The notes under the pieces were generated by a model. That model worked only from the letters and a program-made list of their open reading frames with translations, did no database searches and had not been told where the DNA came from. Positions 6,095 to 11,002 of a stretch of DNA of 11,002 bases are shown one piece after another. The translations under genes were made by a program, and so were the position numbers. The number at the start of each line of letters is the position of its first letter. The first letter of the stretch is position 1. This DNA is from Candidatus Hodarchaeota archaeon. GTDB taxonomy: Archaea > Asgardarchaeota > Heimdallarchaeia > Hodarchaeales > Hodarchaeaceae. The stretch is taken from NCBI GenBank assembly GCA_030589605.1, contig JAUUVJ010000091.1, forward strand, positions 1 to 11,002, written 5' to 3'.

Positions 6095-8953
6095 TCATCC
6101 CGAGGTTACATATGTGAAGTTATTCACGAAGCTGTCGGCAGTATAGGTATCACCGAAAGCGAATTCAACTACGTATTTATCTTTTTTTGAGCCATCTTGA
6201 TATCTTCCATGATAATGTATCTCCCATTGACTAATACTGAGTTCAGTTGCACCAAGGGGACCTGTTGAAAACTCTGTGATAGGGTTATCAAGTTCTTTTC
6301 CATCAATAATTGCTATTATTTGGATAGTAATGTCATTATTCGGGTTTAACGCTGTTTGAGTACACCACCAATAACCTTGGTATTCATCCCAAGAAGATGT
6401 AAGATCAACAATAGCTTCAACTGAACTTGTTATCTCAATTTGTCCGCTAAAGACTCTAATACCTAATTGTATTTCAAGTGTATCTTTATCATGTCCTTCA
6501 GCAGAAGTATGTGTCCATGCGGATTCGGTTCCAGTTTCTGAAAGAAGATAAGTAGGATATGTCATATAGAGTTTTTTGGTCATTGAAACTGCCCCAATTT
6601 GTACATTGAGATCCAAGCTATTGATAGAAGGTTCGTCTTGTGGCATGTTATACGCTAGTAGAAGCAGTTTCAAGTTCAAACCATTCATTCTATAGGGTTG
6701 ATCGGTCGAATTTTCGAAAGTCATTGTAATGTTGGCAGTAGTACCCTGAACAATGGTAAAGTTGGTTGTGAAAGTAATCCAAGAACTATTTCTATTTTGA
6801 GTAGGAGTTCCGTTACTCCAAACTGTTTCGGACTCTGTAGTGTCCTGAAAATGTGTCATATTGAGTATTGGATAATCAGTTGAACCACCACCAAATATTG
6901 TTAGATTTAATCCAGCGATATTGGCATTAGTCCCAGATCCTGCTACATTCTCAACTGTAAATTCTATTTCTTCACCTATCGATCCACTCACCATCATTGA
7001 GTCTGCTACATATATAATATTTGGTTCTCCTTGGGGAAGAACGACTACTGTATGGTATGGTACCCCATGTTGCACTGAATTTGTAGTATTATCTTCAGCT
7101 TCAATATAGTAATCGAGTCTTGGGGTTCCGTCTTCTGAGTCAATAACTGAAGCGGATATAGTTGCACTCCATAGGGTGCTGCTAGGTGTCTCACCATTAC
7201 TATTGATACTACTATTACCATTCGCCCAATCCATACTCATTGATAACCAGTTTGGTCCACCATCGTAGTCCTGATAATATAGCGTTAGGGTACCACTTAC
7301 ATCTCCTTCTGCTCCAAAAGTGGGATCATTATCAAAAATAGTACAATCAATATCCAAATCTGTACCATTAGTAGCTGTGGCAATTTCAGCATGTGTTATT
7401 ACTGGATTTTGCTCATCGGGTATATCAATATGATTTGGGTCTGTTTCATCGCCTTCATATGCAACATGTCCACTGAATCGATCAGTTGCATTGAAATAGT
7501 AATCAAGTCCATGAATTGTAATATCAGTACTCCATATTAGCCAAGAATATTCGTCTCCCGAAATTAGAGGAGAAATAGAGTTCCAAGATTCTGTTACTCC
7601 ACCATAATCCTCAGTTTGACGATAATACAATTTTACTGTTGTTTCATTTACTTGATCTTCATCTGTGATCGTCGCTGCGATATTAATATAGCTACTTGCC
7701 ACAGATGCTGTTGTAATAGGTATATGTGAAATATCTGGTTTATAGTGATCATCTACTGATATTTCCGTAAGATTTCCTGAAGAACTTGCTGAATTTTGAT
7801 CATAATCAGAAGCATTGACATAACATTCAATCCCTTCTTCAAGTGCAGTTGATCCTACAAAACTCGAGGGAATAAAGGTAGTCCAATTGTTTGTTACACC
7901 GTCTCTATCCATTATTGCTGGTAAATAACTATCTGTTGAATTTTTTAATCGATAATAAAGTGTTGCTGTATCAACTATAGATGCACCAGGTTCAATAGTT
8001 CCAGTATCATTAATATTGACAGTAAAGTAAGCCCTTTCACCTACTTCTGCGGTTTGATTTTCAGAATATGGATCTGTAAGCCACAATCCACCAATTGTTG
8101 GTTCAATATAATCATTATCTATTGTAAATTCGTCTGAAGTATCATAATCGGATAAACCAGCATAATCATATACAGTCATTTTCATAGTATAAGAAGAACC
8201 ATTACTTAAACCTTGACTGGAAGGCTGGTAGGTATTCCAGTTCCAATTCCATGCAGAGGTGCTAGTAATTACGTTGGTTAAAACAGGGGTTGAAGAACCG
8301 TTAAAAACCTCAAAAGTTACATTCTTTACCGCCGAATTATCACTTGCAGAATTTGGAGAGATTGTATTGCTTCGTCGGATAATATCAAGTGAATCTGTGT
8401 ATGAAATGTCAGGTCTATCAGGATCAAGGTCCATATCAGTTTCTTCTACAGCATCAGTTCGGCTGGTATCCAAATCACGACCCTCTCTGGGAGTAAGAAT
8501 GATTTTATAGACAAGAGAATTATTTATATTGGTTGTAGGTATTGGAAATCTGATAGATAAATCATCAATTGCAGAAAATCCTACAATCCATGGATTATTT
8601 ACAGTGATACCTTGAATACTTGTTGCATCCGTGATTTCTGTCCATTCCGCTGTAAAACTGGTTGCCCAATATATTTTGATACTGGTTAGTTCAACTTCGC
8701 CAGTACCAGTATTTGCAACTGTTACAAATCCTTTTCCATAACCCTGTCCAACATCCTGGGCGGAGGTATATTCCGTGTCATAAATTAAAGTTGCCTCATT
8801 AATTTGTATCTTACTAGTTGGTTCTAGTAAAGGAAGAATTACTATAAAGATAGCTGCAGAAGCAGCAACAGCAAGACCAATGAGTAATATAACTGCAATG
8901 ACAGGGGAAATAGCACGTTTCCTATTATACATTAAACGATTAATAAATTTCAA
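6095..8953 (-). CDS. Giant pilin-like surface protein: class III signal peptide plus tandem Ig-like modules
   Basis: This is a 952-residue protein. Residues 9-43 carry an archaeal prepilin signal: basic NRKR, then A14 with predicted prepilin-peptidase cleavage before I15, then ISPVIAVILLIGLAVAASAA and a hydrophobic run to 43 that would pack into a pilus-like core or anchor. A pilin-like beta domain follows (about 48-155, FVTVANTGTGEVELTSIKI). Next come Ig/FN3-like modules at about 178-282, 283-402, 403-512 and 513-640. The last three share LYYR/LYYQ, a Trp, and [YC]Y[VFI]xAxD near their ends. A further beta-rich region covers 640-952. I count about 23 N-glycosylation sequons. Ordinary archaeal pilins are 100-200 residues, so this is probably an adhesin or cell-surface filament component. 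Start: the TTG at 8953 has GGAGAGA 7 bases upstream; an ATG at 8932 would keep the signal but lie too far from that site. It is transcribed alone and ends at a hairpin terminator. Confidence 0.88.
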   Translation of the reverse strand: MKFINRLMYNRKRAISPVIAVILLIGLAVAASAAIFIVILPLLEPTSKIQINEATLIYDTEYTSAQDVGQGYGKGFVTVANTGTGEVELTSIKIYWATSFTAEWTEITDATSIQGITVNNPWIVGFSAIDDLSIRFPIPTTNINNSLVYKIILTPREGRDLDTSRTDAVEETDMDLDPDRPDISYTDSLDIIRRSNTISPNSASDNSAVKNVTFEVFNGSSTPVLTNVITSTSAWNWNWNTYQPSSQGLSNGSSYTMKMTVYDYAGLSDYDTSDEFTIDNDYIEPTIGGLWLTDPYSENQTAEVGERAYFTVNINDTGTIEPGASIVDTATLYYRLKNSTDSYLPAIMDRDGVTNNWTTFIPSSFVGSTALEEGIECYVNASDYDQNSASSSGNLTEISVDDHYKPDISHIPITTASVASSYINIAATITDEDQVNETTVKLYYRQTEDYGGVTESWNSISPLISGDEYSWLIWSTDITIHGLDYYFNATDRFSGHVAYEGDETDPNHIDIPDEQNPVITHAEIATATNGTDLDIDCTIFDNDPTFGAEGDVSGTLTLYYQDYDGGPNWLSMSMDWANGNSSINSNGETPSSTLWSATISASVIDSEDGTPRLDYYIEAEDNTTNSVQHGVPYHTVVVLPQGEPNIIYVADSMMVSGSIGEEIEFTVENVAGSGTNANIAGLNLTIFGGGSTDYPILNMTHFQDTTESETVWSNGTPTQNRNSSWITFTTNFTIVQGTTANITMTFENSTDQPYRMNGLNLKLLLLAYNMPQDEPSINSLDLNVQIGAVSMTKKLYMTYPTYLLSETGTESAWTHTSAEGHDKDTLEIQLGIRVFSGQIEITSSVEAIVDLTSSWDEYQGYWWCTQTALNPNNDITIQIIAIIDGKELDNPITEFSTGPLGATELSISQWEIHYHGRYQDGSKKDKYVVEFAFGDTYTADSFVNNFTYVTSG

Positions 8954-9236
8954 GTTTTTGTCTCTCCAAACTTTTTTTTATTTTAATATGTAAAATACCT
9001 TTTCTAAAAATGTTATTTTTGAAATTGCTAGTTTTTTTTTATATTTAATTATATTTAGAAATCAAAATCTATAAAGTTTTTTGAATCAATTTCTTAAATT
9101 AGTTTTTATATTGACTTTTCAATATTATTTTCAACTATTATTTTAAAATATGCATGAATAAATTCTTCTTACCATTAACAGAATTAATTTGAATTAATGA
9201 TAATTTCTATTATTCTAATCTATTTTCATATATTGG
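8954..9236. other. Very AT-rich divergent promoter region
   Basis: These 283 bases separate the pilin-Ig gene (-) from the BshC-like gene (+). GC content is strikingly low and T tracts are common. Candidate TATA elements for the minus-strand gene lie at 8979-8996 (TATTTTACATATTAAAATA on the minus strand), and TTTTAAAATATGCAT (9141-9155) is a possible one for the plus-strand gene. No ORF, tRNA or convincing hairpin is seen. Confidence 0.5.
8961..8967 (-). promoter_or_regulatory. Shine-Dalgarno selecting a TTG start for the pilin-Ig gene
   Basis: On the minus strand the bases read GGAGAGA with a 7-base spacer to TTG at 8953. The alternative ATG at 8932 would leave a spacer of 28 bases, so the TTG is preferred. 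Confidence 0.6.
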
Positions 9237-10931
9237 ATGAAAGGATTGTTTATTTTGGAAAATCATTTCTCCTCACTATTGGAGCTCTATCGTATTGCTG
9301 CGATGGGTCATCCAAATAAGTATAGCCAACTATTTTGGGGTGAAATCCCCTCTTCATTTGAAATGATAAAAAAGGTAATGAAAAAGAGAAGTAAATTTCT
9401 GGATTTGAAACTATTTAGTGATAATGTAGAGACATTTAGACAATTGATTCTGGAGAGACACCGAAGATTAGGCACTAGAACTGAACAGGTGAAAGAAGCA
9501 CTAAATCGTTTGGATAAAGGATTTTTAGATGTCGGTCATCAACCACTTTTATTTGGAGGATCATTATTCTTAATTAATAAGCTATCATTAGCAGAATGGT
9601 TGGGAAACTTCTTAGATGTTGGTACATATTTCTTTATCGGTGATCATGACTCAATACAGAATGAATTAACAATTTCAAGGTTTCCACAAGCGAACTCGCC
9701 TACAGGACTTGAAATTTTCCCTTCTTCTTGGGGTGTACCAGAAGGAACTCCTACATACAAAGTGCCTATCCCAGAACAGAAGTGGTTATTACAAGTCAAG
9801 CATAAAATTCAAGATAATATAAGATCCTTAATGAAATACGCTAAAGTCCGAGTAGAATATCGCCAATTACTGCTAGAACGGTTTTATTCATGGTTTGATC
9901 TTATTTATGAGAGCGCAATTTCAACAGAGGATTTTTCTTTCTGGACTCAAAAGATCTGGAGTCAGCTTTTCAACGTTCGTTGTGATATGAATTTGTTTCT
10001 TGGTTCTGCAAGTGATCCAAATTATAGAAAACTAGTTCTACCAGCTTTTGAGTTTCTATTAACAGAATCAAATCGGTCAAAATATATAGAAACACTGAAC
10101 GATACTAGAGAGAAAATTATTTCCTTAAATTTATCTCCAGGATTACCCCATCGTGATGAGGGATATGTTCCTTTCTTTTTGGAGTGTTTAAAGTGCCCAA
10201 ATAAAACTCGAACTGAATTAACAATCCTCAAACCTGGTGTCTTAGAAGGAAAATGTCCCATATGTTCAGAGGTTTATTCTTTTTCATATAATACACAAAA
10301 TCCTGATCTTAGTGAGATCGAAGCAGACATCAGTCCACGATCAGACTCAAGAGCTTTGGTAAATAATTTTACTCTTCCACTTTTGGTTCATATTGGAGGG
10401 GCAGGTGAAACTCAGTACTATTCTGCTGTGATTCCAGCAATGAATAGATTGAAAATTAATCCACCAATTTTAATTCGCTCAAATCGTGTTCATTATAATA
10501 CACCTTGGGCTGAAAAATCAGCTCAAATGAGAGAAAATCCAGTATTGGGGAAGACAGTTTATGAGATTTTTGATGGTTATAATAAAAGTACTGATCTTAA
10601 GATTATTCAATCATCATTAGATCAAATGCGAGTATATTTGGATAGTAAATATACCGATGAACTTACTCAACTAGATGAAAGTCTTAAAGAATTGAAAATG
10701 AATCCTCAAAATAAAGAACTACGAAAAAACATTCAAAGAATAGAACTCATGTTATCCCATAACTTTGGTCGATATGCCCCTAACAAAAAAGCTTCTGAAG
10801 TGTCTTGGAATTGGTTAGATCTAGCCATTCTTACAGGAATTCATAAAATCAGTGATATTTTTCAAAGACAAGTAAAGGAAAATGCATTCCCAGGATATAC
10901 TTGGTATATTACCCCTGGTAAATTTACCTAA
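9237..10931 (+). CDS. BshC-like protein (putative cysteine-adding enzyme family) with zinc-ribbon insertion
   Basis: This 564-residue protein is slightly longer than bacterial BshC (about 540). It shares BshC signatures: GHQPLLFGG (100-108) followed by helix LFLINKLSLAEWL, a strand ending in GDHD (135-138) where BshC has EDHD, and ISPRSDSRALVNNFTLP (365-381) with HIGGAGETQYY (385-395) and NPPILIRSNR (408-417). In bacteria BshC joins cysteine to glucosaminyl-malate in the last step of bacillithiol synthesis. The fold is Rossmann-like with a coiled coil, here about 455-510. Unusual is CLKC...CPIC (C317, C320, C340, C343), a zinc-ribbon-like segment placed between the two halves. No BshA or BshB gene is in the window, so the acceptor is unknown and bacillithiol itself is not implied. 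The ATG has no Shine-Dalgarno; TTG codons at 9246 and 9255 are alternatives. Its upstream region is shared with the divergent pilin-Ig gene. Confidence 0.8.
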   Translation: MKGLFILENHFSSLLELYRIAAMGHPNKYSQLFWGEIPSSFEMIKKVMKKRSKFLDLKLFSDNVETFRQLILERHRRLGTRTEQVKEALNRLDKGFLDVGHQPLLFGGSLFLINKLSLAEWLGNFLDVGTYFFIGDHDSIQNELTISRFPQANSPTGLEIFPSSWGVPEGTPTYKVPIPEQKWLLQVKHKIQDNIRSLMKYAKVRVEYRQLLLERFYSWFDLIYESAISTEDFSFWTQKIWSQLFNVRCDMNLFLGSASDPNYRKLVLPAFEFLLTESNRSKYIETLNDTREKIISLNLSPGLPHRDEGYVPFFLECLKCPNKTRTELTILKPGVLEGKCPICSEVYSFSYNTQNPDLSEIEADISPRSDSRALVNNFTLPLLVHIGGAGETQYYSAVIPAMNRLKINPPILIRSNRVHYNTPWAEKSAQMRENPVLGKTVYEIFDGYNKSTDLKIIQSSLDQMRVYLDSKYTDELTQLDESLKELKMNPQNKELRKNIQRIELMLSHNFGRYAPNKKASEVSWNWLDLAILTGIHKISDIFQRQVKENAFPGYTWYITPGKFT

Positions 10932-11002
10932 CAAAGTTTTAATCAAACGCTTTCAATTATAAATATGATTTCATTAGGAAAGATTTACTAAATTGCAAAT
11001 AA

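Noticed and set aside
5927..6190. Plus-strand 87-residue frame between the reductase and pilin-Ig genes
   Set aside because: It runs through the hairpin terminator and antisense into the end of the pilin-Ig gene, and lacks a ribosome-binding site.
10932..11002. Possible start or end of another gene after the BshC-like gene
   Set aside because: Only 71 bases remain; both strands give very short frames with no recognisable residues, so nothing can be supported.

Overview
The window is AT-rich chromosomal DNA and reads as archaeal. The clearest signs are a class III (archaeal pilin-type) signal peptide on a very large surface protein, a geranylgeranyl-reductase-family flavoprotein of the kind that saturates archaeal lipids, a partial regulator resembling the TrmB family, and an archaeal-type TATA box placed as expected for leaderless transcription. 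The low GC and the mixture of archaeal genes with a bacterial-type BshC-like enzyme would fit an Asgard-type archaeon (Loki- or Heimdall-like), but no marker gene settles the lineage. No tRNA, rRNA, CRISPR array, insertion sequence or other mobile element was found.

Layout. Bases 1-266 (+): C-terminal end of a gene that starts outside the window, probably a transcriptional regulator. Bases 316-1851 (-): a two-gene unit, a 263-residue protein with a disordered, motif-repeating middle followed 15 bases later by a 242-residue protein of unknown function. The second gene has a strong Shine-Dalgarno sequence overlapping the first gene's stop codon. Bases 2023-2730 (-): a type I phosphoribosyltransferase-fold protein with a strong Shine-Dalgarno and a pair of abutting palindromes just upstream. 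Bases 2731-3200 hold a 470-base non-coding divergent region. Bases 3201-4556 (+): a protein with a helical-repeat N-terminus, a beta-sandwich middle and a coiled-coil C-terminus. Bases 4638-5891 (-): the geranylgeranyl-reductase-family flavoprotein, with its own TATA box about 26 bases before its ATG. Bases 6039-6079: a strong hairpin flanked by A and T tracts, which separates the reductase promoter from the end of the next gene. Bases 6095-8953 (-): a 952-residue pilin-anchored protein of tandem Ig-like modules. Bases 9237-10931 (+): a BshC-like (bacillithiol synthase family) protein with an inserted four-cysteine zinc-ribbon-like segment.

How the genes relate. Only the 263/242-residue pair looks like a clear operon. 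The others have their own upstream regions, and there is no single pathway. The surface protein would be processed by a prepilin peptidase and displayed outside the cell, and the reductase would act on isoprenoid lipids at the membrane. The helical/beta/coiled-coil protein and the acidic motif-repeat protein look like adaptors or scaffolds. The most interesting candidates are the BshC-like enzyme with its zinc-ribbon insert, the giant pilin-Ig protein, and the coupled pair whose first member carries repeated PLEE[MI]L motifs and a C-terminal helix resembling an ESCRT-type MIM1 motif.
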